Shown one piece after another: positions 8,036 to 14,835 of a DNA stretch of 45,429 nt (position 1 is the stretch's first letter; every line of letters begins with the position of its first letter). The translations under genes were made by a program, and so were the position numbers. The notes beneath the pieces are model-generated. The model was not told the DNA's origin. It made no database searches and worked only from the letters and a program-made list of their open reading frames with translations. Source of the DNA: a virus; IMG/VR virus record IMGVR_UViG_3300044608_001918, positions 1 to 45,429 of that record. One strand, 5' to 3'.

Positions 8036-8277
8036 TTCTTGTCTGCCTCGACCCATGCGGCGGCCTTGAGCAGCCAAGCCGAAAGCCTGCGGATGGCATC
8101 GCCGTCGCTTTCGTCGAAGCATAAGGCCGGAACGCTCACGCTCTTGCCAAACTCTACGCGGCCGTGGCCGTCGATGTCGCATTCCCATTGGTCGCATTCG
8201 GCTTGCAGCTCACGCTCGCCGTAGACCGACACGTCGAGGTTTCGCGTGAGCGAGAGCGGACGCGGCTCACTGGCCAT
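8032..8277 (-). CDS. Hypothetical 81-residue phage protein
   Basis: The protein starts at ATG 8277 (MASEPRPLSLTR). The in-frame extension to 8343 is Arg/Ser-rich shadow of the upstream gene. The body reads as short strands (LDVSVYGER, CDIDGHGRVEFG) followed by an amphipathic helix (DAIRRLSAWLLKAAAWVEADKK). It overlaps the preceding gene by 11 bases and the next by four (ATGA). The family is unknown to me. The small alpha/beta layout would fit a regulatory or adaptor protein. Confidence 0.6.
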   Translation of the reverse strand: MASEPRPLSLTRNLDVSVYGERELQAECDQWECDIDGHGRVEFGKSVSVPALCFDESDGDAIRRLSAWLLKAAAWVEADKK

Positions 8278-8521
8278 CGGCGGGCTCCTCGAGGATGCGG
8301 CGGCGCTTGCACTGCGGGCAATCGGGGTGGTGGGCAAACGCACGGCTCGACGTAGAGATCACCCACCAGTGGCCGTCGTAAACTCGCGTGACCATGCAGG
8401 AGGTGGCCGGCGGGCCGCCGTCCACCTGGAGCTGCGGAGGGCTCCAGGCGAACGACAGCACCACCATCATTGCGATGCCGACGACAGCGACTAGGTATGC
8501 CAGGCCGTCGAAGAACCGCAT
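8267..8521 (-). CDS. Membrane-anchored protein with a CxxC knuckle
   Basis: This 84-residue protein starts at ATG 8521, overlapping the previous TAA. Residues 5-25 (DGLAYLVAVVGIAMMVVLSFAW) form one membrane segment. The C-terminal domain carries a CPQCKRRR knuckle that could bind zinc or form a disulfide, plus another Cys in TSCMVTRVYDG. It lies in a string of small overlapping genes between TerL and the head genes, several of them membrane-bound or secreted. The function is unknown. Confidence 0.6.
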   Translation of the reverse strand: MRFFDGLAYLVAVVGIAMMVVLSFAWSPPQLQVDGGPPATSCMVTRVYDGHWWVISTSSRAFAHHPDCPQCKRRRILEEPADGQ

Positions 8522-8823
8522 TAGCGATACCTCACGACCGCAAACCATCCGCGGCGGAGCGGCGACCAGGCGACACCGATGTCGACCGGCTGACGCTTAC
8601 CCCAAAAACAGCATCGGCGAATGGCCGCATCGGCAGACTCGGTCGAGAATCCGATGCCTTCGGTCTGCGAGCAGCCGGAATGCACGAGGGCACCGCGGCG
8701 GGCGATGACGACTGCCGCGTCCTGGGCGGTCTGGACGACGGTGGCACGGCCCCGCACAACGACCGTGTCGGCGGAGGCGACAGAGGCGAACAGGCAGGCA
8801 ACCGCGAGGAGGATGGAACGCAT
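8521..8823 (-). CDS. Secreted protein with Sec signal peptide
   Basis: This 100-residue protein starts at ATG 8823, nine bases after AAGGAG. It has a classic signal peptide (RSILLAVACLFASVASA) with likely cleavage after ASA. The mature part has a GCSQTEGIGFSTESADAAIRRCCFWGKR stretch and ends GWFAVVRYR. The three cysteines (GC and CC) suggest disulfides outside the cytoplasm. I have an impression of similar short secreted proteins in environmental bacteria but cannot name the family. It may be a lysogenic-conversion protein acting at the envelope. Confidence 0.65.
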   Translation of the reverse strand: MRSILLAVACLFASVASADTVVVRGRATVVQTAQDAAVVIARRGALVHSGCSQTEGIGFSTESADAAIRRCCFWGKRQPVDIGVAWSPLRRGWFAVVRYR

Positions 8824-8893
8824 GGTGAGGTTCTCCTTGAGGAATCGGGCCAGCCCCAAGAATGCCCGCCTATCGAAATACTTGAATGCCAGT

Positions 8894-10999
8894 TCAGCGG
8901 CCCATTTTGGCCATGAGTTTCGCCCTGGCGGCGGCCATTTCCTCCCGGCTGATTACCTTTCGCTCGGCCCGGCCGGCCGTGGGATCGACGCCAACGGCCG
9001 AAACGCCGCTGTACGAGGCCGCGACGGCCGACCCGATCACGCAGTCGAAAAGGTGGTTGTCACGGCCAGGCGTAAGCCTCCATTCGTCCACAACACGCAT
9101 CTTCGACTCGACCCGCACCGGGGTTTCAGCGGCCATCTGCTCGGCAAACATTTCATGCTGGCCGGCGTGGATCGTGAACCCCTGCGGATCGCCAACAGAC
9201 AACTTCATGCGGGCCGCCACAAACGTCTTCCACGAGTTTGTGTCGTACAGCACGTGCCGCTGCCTCTGGATCGTGCTTGTCCTCCAGTTTGCCCCCACCC
9301 GCTCGCCGCGGTCTGGCGGCTTGTCGCTGATGGTCTGGCCGGATGCACCAACGAATCGGCCGTGCGTCGGCAAGACTCGCGGCCCCCACTTGGATCGCCG
9401 GGCGAAGTCTCGCACGACTTGGTGGGTCTGAGCCCAATTTGCATCTATGAACAACTGGCCGACCCGCAGCACGGCGTCGTCCGTCTCGCGGGCAAACTCT
9501 CGGTCGAGCAGCATGGCCGCCACCTGCTCGAGGCCGGCCAGGATCGCCGCTTCGACGTTCGTGCCGTGAGCTCGCGATAGCGTCTTCTTGGCGTCCCGAA
9601 GCGTGTAGTAGGACCGCCCTTGGTCTGGGTACGTGCCGTAGGCGACTACGTGACCGCGGAACTGATGCCCCCAGGCGAGCACGGCCCAATAGAGCAATTC
9701 CTTCTGCACGTCCACGAAGCACGTCAGCGTGTCGAGCCCGCCAGGCACGACCCACCGTGGCACGTTGACGACTCGCTGCCGAATGTCGTCGGCCGTGATG
9801 CCAATGGAGCCCGTATCGCGGTTGATCGGCTGCTGCTGGAACTCGCTCGCGAAAACGTCCGGCCCGTCGTCGAGATAGGCGTTGTATGCGTGCTGGATCG
9901 CGGAGCATTCTCGCTCTGGATCGAAACACGAATACCACGACACGAGGCAACCGTCATCCATCGCCTTACGGTTGGCCAGATAGAACTCGTTGGCCTCGCG
10001 GTGGGCTCTGGCCTGGTCGCCGACGATGTCGGACGCGAAGGTCTTCCGCAGCGTGGCGTAGCGGTCGAGCCAAAGGTCGTCGTGCTTCGTGGCCCAGGCC
10101 CGCACCATCGGGATCCGCTCGCCTTGCCATGCCGGGTGCTTGCCCTGGTCGAGCAACTGATCGACCATGTCGCCCTGTTCGATCACCGTCGCATTGACGA
10201 CGCAGGCGATGCTCGTCGTGTGGCCGGCCAACTTCATCACGCTTTTGAGCAGAATTTCCAGCCGGCTCTGGCACTGCACCGGCGAGCGGGCCGACTCGCG
10301 GGTCTGCGGATCGTCCACGATCACAAAGTCGGGGCGGAGCTGTTTGCCGTCCGCGGACTTGTGACGCAGGCCGAGAATGCTGCCAGTGAGCCCCTTGCTC
10401 ACGATGATCGAGCCGGCCGACACGCTCTTGGGGATGGCCGGCATGACGAGCGTGTCTTTCCGCCACTGGATATGCGTTCGCTTTCCCTCACAGGTCTGCG
10501 AGTTGCACCGCTGCGGCTTTCCTTCCAAGGCCCGCACCGGAAAACAGACCTCGGGAAAGTCCTCGCACAGCAGATCGTTGTCGGAGAGCTCGGTCTTGAT
10601 CGACGTGATGGCCTTATCGGCCAGGCCGGCCTCGGCGGCGAAGATCGCACCGAACTTCCGATGGCCGTAGAGCATCGCCCACAGAAGGGCGTTTTCCGAG
10701 ATCGTCGACTTGGCGAATCCGCGGTACACCGCGTTCACGAACCTGCCGCCCCTGAGGATGCAGTCCTGAATCCGCGAAATCACCCGTTTGTGGTCGTCCG
10801 AGAACGGCGACAGACCCGTCGAATACGGAAAATACGTGGTCAGGAACTTTTCTAGGTCGCGCCTGCAGGATTCACGTCGCTTGGGATGCTTCGGCTTCGG
10901 AATCTTGCCGATGTCGGCACCCAGCCGCGTGGTTTCGCGGCCGCGTTCAACGGTTCCGGCCCGGCGTTTCTCAATCGCCTCTTTGCTCTTGGCGACCAT
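8894..10999 (-). CDS. Terminase large subunit (DNA-packaging ATPase/nuclease)
   Basis: This 701-residue packaging motor protein has the ATPase half with a Walker A-like RGFAKST (residues 93-99), Walker B FVIVDD (225-230) followed by PQT, and the coupling region. The nuclease half shows a conserved FVDVQKE Asp and a late DNHLFDC segment, as in lambda gpA-like enzymes. It cuts concatemers and pumps DNA through the portal. The ATG overlaps the nuclease stop (TGATG). No small terminase gene could be recognised upstream. Lambda-like order with gpW and portal follows, although six to seven small genes are inserted between TerL and the gpW-like gene. Confidence 0.9.
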   Translation of the reverse strand: MVAKSKEAIEKRRAGTVERGRETTRLGADIGKIPKPKHPKRRESCRRDLEKFLTTYFPYSTGLSPFSDDHKRVISRIQDCILRGGRFVNAVYRGFAKSTISENALLWAMLYGHRKFGAIFAAEAGLADKAITSIKTELSDNDLLCEDFPEVCFPVRALEGKPQRCNSQTCEGKRTHIQWRKDTLVMPAIPKSVSAGSIIVSKGLTGSILGLRHKSADGKQLRPDFVIVDDPQTRESARSPVQCQSRLEILLKSVMKLAGHTTSIACVVNATVIEQGDMVDQLLDQGKHPAWQGERIPMVRAWATKHDDLWLDRYATLRKTFASDIVGDQARAHREANEFYLANRKAMDDGCLVSWYSCFDPERECSAIQHAYNAYLDDGPDVFASEFQQQPINRDTGSIGITADDIRQRVVNVPRWVVPGGLDTLTCFVDVQKELLYWAVLAWGHQFRGHVVAYGTYPDQGRSYYTLRDAKKTLSRAHGTNVEAAILAGLEQVAAMLLDREFARETDDAVLRVGQLFIDANWAQTHQVVRDFARRSKWGPRVLPTHGRFVGASGQTISDKPPDRGERVGANWRTSTIQRQRHVLYDTNSWKTFVAARMKLSVGDPQGFTIHAGQHEMFAEQMAAETPVRVESKMRVVDEWRLTPGRDNHLFDCVIGSAVAASYSGVSAVGVDPTAGRAERKVISREEMAAARAKLMAKMGR

Positions 11000-11352
11000 C
11001 AGCCGCCTTCCTTGAGCAAGCCCTTGGCTCGGAGTATTTCGATGGCGAAATCCACGGCCCGGCTCGTTTCGACGATGAGCACGCTCGGGCGGCGGTTCGA
11101 GCGGTGCCAGACGGCCGGGACGGCGTTAGGCGGGGCGTCGGCCTTGGCCTGGTCGACGGCCGCCCACAGGGAAAGCCGCTCGGTGCGTTTGCACTCGACG
11201 TGCAGGTTGACGCCCTGCAGGACGATGTCGGGGCTATCCGGCCCGCCCTGAAACTGGACGCCGCGGCGGGCCGGGACGCCCAGGAGGGTGCCCAGCTCGG
11301 CAGCAGCCTCCCGTTCGCCAACCTTGCCTTTGGTTCTCGATTTTGAGCCCAT
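10999..11352 (-). CDS. PD-(D/E)XK nuclease, Holliday-junction resolvase-like
   Basis: The 117-residue protein begins MGSKSRTKGKVGEREAA at ATG 11352. The catalytic pattern of PD-(D/E)XK enzymes is visible: an early Glu in GEREAA, then SPDIVL, then HVECKR. The size and pattern match phage resolvase/VRR-NUC-like nucleases that cut branched DNA before packaging. It sits directly before TerL with overlapping start and stop, so branched replication products could be trimmed as packaging begins. The in-frame ORF to 11433 extends into the upstream gene and was rejected. Confidence 0.75.
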   Translation of the reverse strand: MGSKSRTKGKVGEREAAAELGTLLGVPARRGVQFQGGPDSPDIVLQGVNLHVECKRTERLSLWAAVDQAKADAPPNAVPAVWHRSNRRPSVLIVETSRAVDFAIEILRAKGLLKEGG

Positions 11353-11356
11353 AGCC

Positions 11357-12229
11357 TTATTCTCCCACGGAAGCTCGTAGTTTTTGGGCCATAGCCCGCT
11401 TGGTCGCCTCAAGCCGGGCCGTGTCGTCGCCATTCCAGCCCTGCGGAGGAGGCCGGTCGTCTGGACGTGCCGCGGACGGCTTCCGGTTGTCGTGAAGCTC
11501 GTCGTACTTGCCCTGCAGCACCTTTTTGACGAACCTCGGCCCGCAGAACTGCGTCAGCGCCACGGGCGTCCGGAAGTATTTGCAGCCCCGTAGGCGGCCG
11601 ATGGCCTCCAAGGCTGCCGGGAGCCATTCGGGGTCGGCAAGAGACTCCACGGCCTCGTCCGGTGGCTCCGGTGGCGTCCAAGGCCGTCGATTGTCAGCCG
11701 GCTTGGCGTTCCATGCCGCCCGCAAGGTTGCCCATCTTGCCGCCTGGTCCCCTTCCGCGCACGCAGGCGGAGGAGGAGGAACTTCTCCTGTCCTCTCCTC
11801 TCCTCTACTGCGCTCGAGCGCAGCCGCGTCCTGCGCTTGAGCGCAGGCAGTGCCGGATCGGCGTTTTCGCCCAGGATCACGCTCATCTTGAGCCTTGGCC
11901 CGGTCTTGGTGCTGGAGTCTCGCCTTGGCCGCCTGGCTGAACCGCCGATCCCACCCAGGGACCGCGACGGTAGCGGCCGTCTCGTCGATTTCCAGCCACC
12001 CGACGGCCACCACGGCTCGCCAGAAGGCGTCATCCCCTCCGCACGTCCTCGTCAGCCGCGGGATCGTCATGCGGGCCGTCCCGTCGGCGCAGTGCATCGA
12101 GGCCCAGCCCCAAAGCTTTCTGAGGCGGTAGGTCACGACCTCGACGGAATGGCCCGTCAGGTCGATGAGCTCTTGCACCTCCGGCTTCTCGTCGAGAGCC
12201 AGGTCTACCGCAATCCATTCACCGGCCAT
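11357..12229 (-). CDS. Replication-initiation-type HTH protein (DnaT/gpO-like)
   Basis: This 290-residue protein starts at ATG 12229, with GGAGG seven bases upstream. The N-terminus (EWIAVDLALDEKPEV, VVTYRLRKLWGWA, RLTRTCGGDDAFWRAVVAVGWLEID) is the winged-helix pattern seen in phage replication proteins of the lambda O / DnaT-like type. A charged, Pro-rich linker follows, then a C-terminal domain (EAIGRLRGCKYFRTPVALTQFC, FVKKVLQGKYDE) like the helicase-loader end of such proteins. It probably binds an origin or loads the host helicase. The long Ala/Gln/Arg linker has a run of Pro (VPPPPPACAEG). It follows the CCNNG array. Confidence 0.7.
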   Translation of the reverse strand: MAGEWIAVDLALDEKPEVQELIDLTGHSVEVVTYRLRKLWGWASMHCADGTARMTIPRLTRTCGGDDAFWRAVVAVGWLEIDETAATVAVPGWDRRFSQAAKARLQHQDRAKAQDERDPGRKRRSGTACAQAQDAAALERSRGEERTGEVPPPPPACAEGDQAARWATLRAAWNAKPADNRRPWTPPEPPDEAVESLADPEWLPAALEAIGRLRGCKYFRTPVALTQFCGPRFVKKVLQGKYDELHDNRKPSAARPDDRPPPQGWNGDDTARLEATKRAMAQKLRASVGE

Positions 12230-12297
12230 AGAAAAACCTCCGTCCAATTTCTCGCCGCGGCGTCGAAGCCGCTTTCGTGCCTATCACGGGCGAGATT

Positions 12298-12432
12298 CCT
12301 TGCCTTGCCATGCAGCGCCGAGCCTCGCCGCGCCATGCCATGCCGCGCCGATCCCCGCCGAGCCAATCCAAGCCACGCCACGCCACTCCTGGCCTGGCCT
12401 TGCCACGCCGAGCCACGCCGAGCCACGCCTAG
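12298..12432. repeat. Degenerate CCNNG pentamer array A (27 units)
   Basis: Twenty-seven units of five bases run in strict phase. All but one begin CC, all but three end G, and the middle bases vary. On the transcribed strand this reads CNNGG. The array begins five bases past the stop of the gene ending at 12438, with CTAGGCGTGG as its first two transcribed units. It matches array B (13251-13370) in unit, phase and first units. No stable frame can encode it because five is not a multiple of three. Confidence 0.85.
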
Positions 12433-12437
12433 AAAAA

Positions 12438-13004
12438 TCAAAGCTCAATCTTGAACTGCTCCACCTCGTACCGCCCAAAGAACGGCCGAAAAGTTCCGAC
12501 GCCGAGCATCCCGCCCATCGTGATTGCCTGCCTAAGATTCTCCAGAGAGCAATGCTTGTTTTCGATGTATTCCAGCGTGAACTGCAGGTTCCAAGGCGTT
12601 GCAACTACAGGCCTGTGCTTTGGGTTAGGAATGCCTCCCTTCACTCGAGCAACAGTCCTGTGCTCGTAGACCTTGTCATTGAATCCATTGAAAACAATAG
12701 GCCCGTTGTCATCGCAAATCGGAATCTCGAATGGAGAAATCGAAACGTAGCTGGCGATTCCAAGCCCGATCGTCTTTCCGTTCTTTCCGAAGAACTGCCG
12801 ACACACGCTCTTGGTGTTCTCCGCACAGAGCATTGAAAACAGATTGACTGCGGGAAGCGTCAAACGCCGTTCTCCGTCGAGGTACATCTTCTCCGCGACA
12901 GGGAGTTGGGTGCTGTTGTCGCCCGCGTACCTGTCGAACATCAAAGGCCGAACTCCGATGAGTTTGCACGCAATCGAAATCGCCGCCGAGGTTGCTGTGG
13001 CCAT
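12438..13004 (-). CDS. Unknown 188-residue phage protein with GxGxFRPxFGRY end
   Basis: The protein starts at ATG 13004 and ends with a motif MLGVGTFRPFFGRYEVEQF that I have seen at the end of a family of phage proteins of unknown role; the Gly-rich tail and beta-alpha alternation recall RRM-like folds. Base composition is visibly less GC-rich than its neighbours, which suggests recent acquisition. It shares 296 bases with the GIY-YIG frame, offset by one. The pair is bounded on both sides by CCNNG arrays. It has no membrane segment. Function is unknown; nucleic-acid binding is a guess. Confidence 0.65.
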   Translation of the reverse strand: MATATSAAISIACKLIGVRPLMFDRYAGDNSTQLPVAEKMYLDGERRLTLPAVNLFSMLCAENTKSVCRQFFGKNGKTIGLGIASYVSISPFEIPICDDNGPIVFNGFNDKVYEHRTVARVKGGIPNPKHRPVVATPWNLQFTLEYIENKHCSLENLRQAITMGGMLGVGTFRPFFGRYEVEQFKIEL

Positions 13005-13254
13005 ATCCTTCTGCCGCTAACGCGGCCTCCTTTACCGTGACTTCAAACCACTCGCCGCGAACGCGGCGAGACGCAAAATGCACATGGAGCGTCTTTTCCA
13101 AAAGACGCTCGTCGTCACACTCAACCTTCGCGAATACGTGCAGTTCGCGATGGTTGCCTGTTTGCAGGCCTCCCTTCCTTTTTCTTGGATCGCACGACAG
13201 GCCAATCTTCACTGGACCTTCACGCGACTCGCCGATGATGTAAACGAAACCCAC
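12709..13254 (-). CDS. GIY-YIG domain protein (T5orf172/Mug113 type)
   Basis: Residues 1-75 match the T5orf172-type GIY-YIG fold: GFVYII, then VKIGLSCDPRKR, LQTGN, LLEKTLHVHFASRRVRGEWFEV. Such proteins are nucleases or DNA-binding modules in phages, sometimes mobile. After about residue 92 the frame runs on through the start of the next gene. That tail looks like shadow sequence, so the functional protein may end earlier by frameshift, or the gene may be frameshifted into the downstream frame. The start is GTG 13254, inside the last unit of array B, whose AAGG-like units could serve as a ribosome site. GC content is lower than in neighbours. Confidence 0.7.
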   Translation of the reverse strand: MGFVYIIGESREGPVKIGLSCDPRKRKGGLQTGNHRELHVFAKVECDDERLLEKTLHVHFASRRVRGEWFEVTVKEAALAAEGYGHSNLGGDFDCVQTHRSSAFDVRQVRGRQQHPTPCRGEDVPRRRTAFDASRSQSVFNALCGEHQERVSAVLRKERKDDRAWNRQLRFDFSIRDSDLR

Positions 13255-13370
13255 GCCTTGCCTTGCCTCGCATTGCCCTGCCTTGCCGAGCCTTGCCGCG
13301 CCTCACCTTGCCTTGCCCGGCCTCGCCGAGCCCTGCCCCGCCGTGCCGCGCCGCGCCCGGCCACGCCTAG
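13251..13370. repeat. Degenerate CCNNG pentamer array B (24 units)
   Basis: Twenty-four pentamers run in perfect phase with no insertions. All but one begin CC and all but one end G. On the transcribed strand the first two units are CTAGG CGTGG, the same as in array A, and the array begins seven bases past the stop of the upstream gene. The last unit overlaps the GTG start of the GIY-YIG gene. Many units read CAAGG on the RNA strand, so they resemble tandem ribosome binding sites. Confidence 0.85.
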
Positions 13371-13377
13371 CAGTGAT

Positions 13378-13692
13378 TTATGTTGCCAACGCAACCCTCC
13401 ACTCCCGCTCCATGCACCCGCTCAATCCTTGAACCTCACGGCCCGTCAGCTCGACCCTGCCAAGCCGCTGCAGCTCGGTGAGCCGCTTGTTGACCTTGTG
13501 CGGCAGCAGGCCGCAGCGGGCTCCAATCTCGCTCTGGCCGGCCGGCCCAAGCCGAAGGGCGGCCACGATCCGCTCGCCATGCGACCGCACGGGGGCGACC
13601 TTGGCGGCAGCGTGCGACGTGGACGGGTCGCGGCGTCTGGCCATCGCGAACAGTGGCAAGGCTTCCGTGCTTGCTGGGTAGTAGTCGCTCAT
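13378..13692 (-). CDS. Winged-helix DNA-binding protein
   Basis: This 104-residue protein starts at ATG 13692 (AGGAG nine bases upstream). It begins with a phage-typical segment RRDPSTSHAAAK and continues into a winged helix: ERIVAALRLGPAGQSEIGARCGLLPHKVNKRLTELQRLGRVELTG. Small proteins of this kind are common in early phage operons, where they may modulate transcription or replication. The extension to 13734 was rejected for lack of a ribosome site. The stop is followed by array B. The DNA target is unknown. Confidence 0.75.
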   Translation of the reverse strand: MSDYYPASTEALPLFAMARRRDPSTSHAAAKVAPVRSHGERIVAALRLGPAGQSEIGARCGLLPHKVNKRLTELQRLGRVELTGREVQGLSGCMEREWRVALAT

Positions 13693-13838
13693 TCCGTGAG
13701 CTCCTGTGTATTGGCCCGCGTGACGTGCGGGCATCCGGTCGAGTCACCCAATCGGAGGCCTGGGCCTCGACTGCCGTGTTTGTCGCCACTTGCGGCTTGG
13801 CGGCGAATGCGGCAGGTGAACGCTGCCGCTACGGCCAT
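13689..13838 (-). CDS. Possible 49-residue ORF
   Basis: An open frame from ATG 13838 ends exactly in an ATGA overlap with the winged-helix start, typical of this genome. The product (AVAAAFTCRIRRQAASG...) is basic and has no recognisable domain. The nearest AGGAG is 15 bases upstream, too far for a strong site, and a competing frame is open in the same DNA. I list it mainly because it would fill an otherwise empty 164-base gap. Confidence 0.25.
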   Translation of the reverse strand: MAVAAAFTCRIRRQAASGDKHGSRGPGLRLGDSTGCPHVTRANTQELTE

Positions 13839-13856
13839 CGCGGGCCGGTCTGTCTC

Positions 13857-14111
13857 CTAATGGCTCCAGGTTTCGTCCCACCGTGCCTCCCAAAAGGCAC
13901 GGTCGTCTGGCGTCATGTCGCGTACTTGCCGCTCGAGGTCGCGGGCCGACATTCGGCGAACTTGATCCTTCACCGACTGCCGATCCATGGTCAGCAGCAC
14001 AGGCTCCTTCGGAATGAAAGTGTGCAGCTTCGTTCCGTTCGACCACGTTCGCACTCGAACGAGCACGTGGCCGTGGTCTTCTGTCACGTCGCTGACGATC
14101 ACGTCTTCCAT
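13857..14111 (-). CDS. Hypothetical 84-residue early protein
   Basis: ATG 14111 follows GAGG and lies 11 bases after the SSB-like stop. The longer frame to 14306 is shadow of that gene. The protein has an N-terminal beta region (EDVIVSDVTEDHGHVLVRVRTWSNG) and a charged helical C-terminus (KDQVRRMSARDLERQVRDMTPDDRAFWEARWDE). No family is recognised. Position directly after the SSB-like gene suggests a role in DNA handling, but nothing in the sequence demonstrates one. Confidence 0.6.
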   Translation of the reverse strand: MEDVIVSDVTEDHGHVLVRVRTWSNGTKLHTFIPKEPVLLTMDRQSVKDQVRRMSARDLERQVRDMTPDDRAFWEARWDETWSH

Positions 14112-14122
14112 GACGGGGATCC

Positions 14123-14638
14123 TCAAAAGGGGATGGTGTCTTCCGAATCGACGGCTGCGGCAGCGGCCGGCTTCTTTGCCTTGGCGGCCGGCGGTGCCGG
14201 GGCGGCCTTGGACGGCGGCAACGGCTGCGACGGGCTGGGGAGCCATTCCTTTACGTTGACGTAGGTGAAGCCCTTGTCGTTGGGCTCTGTTGTCACCGTC
14301 TGGCAAATGACCGTGCGGCCCACGAGCGACTCGACGAATGCCTCTTTCGACACGGCCGGCGGCAGCGTGACGCCAGCACAGCGGCCGAGCCCCTCCACCA
14401 GGCCTCGCCAGTGCCGCGGAATCTGCGTCTTCGAGTTGAACTTGTTGCCGAGCTCGTCCTTGAACTGCACGACAACCTTGATGCCCTCGGCCTGCGGGTT
14501 CTTAACGGGATCGACCCATCGCGGCCGATCCGGCTCGTAGACCAATTTGGCCTCCGTAATCGTGCCGACGTTCTTGCCGTTCGGCAGCGCCGCGGCTCGT
14601 TCGGGCGTGTCGTCCCATCCCCAATCGTCTGCGCTCAT
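14123..14638 (-). CDS. Single-stranded-DNA-binding-like protein with acidic IPF tail
   Basis: This 171-residue protein has a beta-rich core (EAKLVYEPDRPRWVDP, IKVVVQFKDELGNKF, FTYVNVKEWLP) followed by an Ala/Pro/Lys linker and an acidic C-terminal tip DSEDTIPF. That tip is the hallmark of bacterial and phage SSB proteins, where it recruits repair and replication partners. The core does not obviously match the E. coli SSB OB sequence, so it may be a divergent OB fold or a convergent tail. The ATG overlaps the previous stop (ATGA). It shares an operon with a Sak4-like ATPase, which in other phages needs an SSB partner. Confidence 0.72.
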   Translation of the reverse strand: MSADDWGWDDTPERAAALPNGKNVGTITEAKLVYEPDRPRWVDPVKNPQAEGIKVVVQFKDELGNKFNSKTQIPRHWRGLVEGLGRCAGVTLPPAVSKEAFVESLVGRTVICQTVTTEPNDKGFTYVNVKEWLPSPSQPLPPSKAAPAPPAAKAKKPAAAAAVDSEDTIPF

Positions 14639-14826
14639 GTCTGAATCTCCGGCTCGTGCGGCTTGTGACCGACGCGGACGATCCGCTCGGATTCACCACT
14701 CACAACGTCTGAAATGTGCGACAGCGTCTTGGCGGCGTTGCATTCGCCTTCTTCGAACGAATCCAATAGCTGCCGAATCTTGCGGAGTCGGTCGACCGCG
14801 ACTGCTCCGCGTTGGTGGTCGTGCAT
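14635..14826 (-). CDS. Hypothetical 63-residue protein
   Basis: ATG 14826 is preceded by TAGGAG. The protein is helical (AVDRLRKIRQLLDSFEEGECNAAKTLSHISDVV) with a polar tail ending HEPEIQT, and its stop overlaps the SSB-like start (ATGA). It lies between the recombinase and the SSB-like gene. No family is recognised. The helical layout and coupling to the SSB-like gene would suit a small partner protein, but that is inference. Confidence 0.55.
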   Translation of the reverse strand: MHDHQRGAVAVDRLRKIRQLLDSFEEGECNAAKTLSHISDVVSGESERIVRVGHKPHEPEIQT

Positions 14827-14835
14827 CTGGTTCTC

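Noticed and set aside
12205-12441. Open frames within the CCNNG arrays giving Arg/Gly/Trp-repeat peptides
   Set aside because: All frames are open because the pentamer lacks stops. No ribosome site, and the array is better explained as a noncoding repeat.
12298-13370. CRISPR array
   Set aside because: The repeated unit is five bases with no spacers, and no cas genes are nearby.
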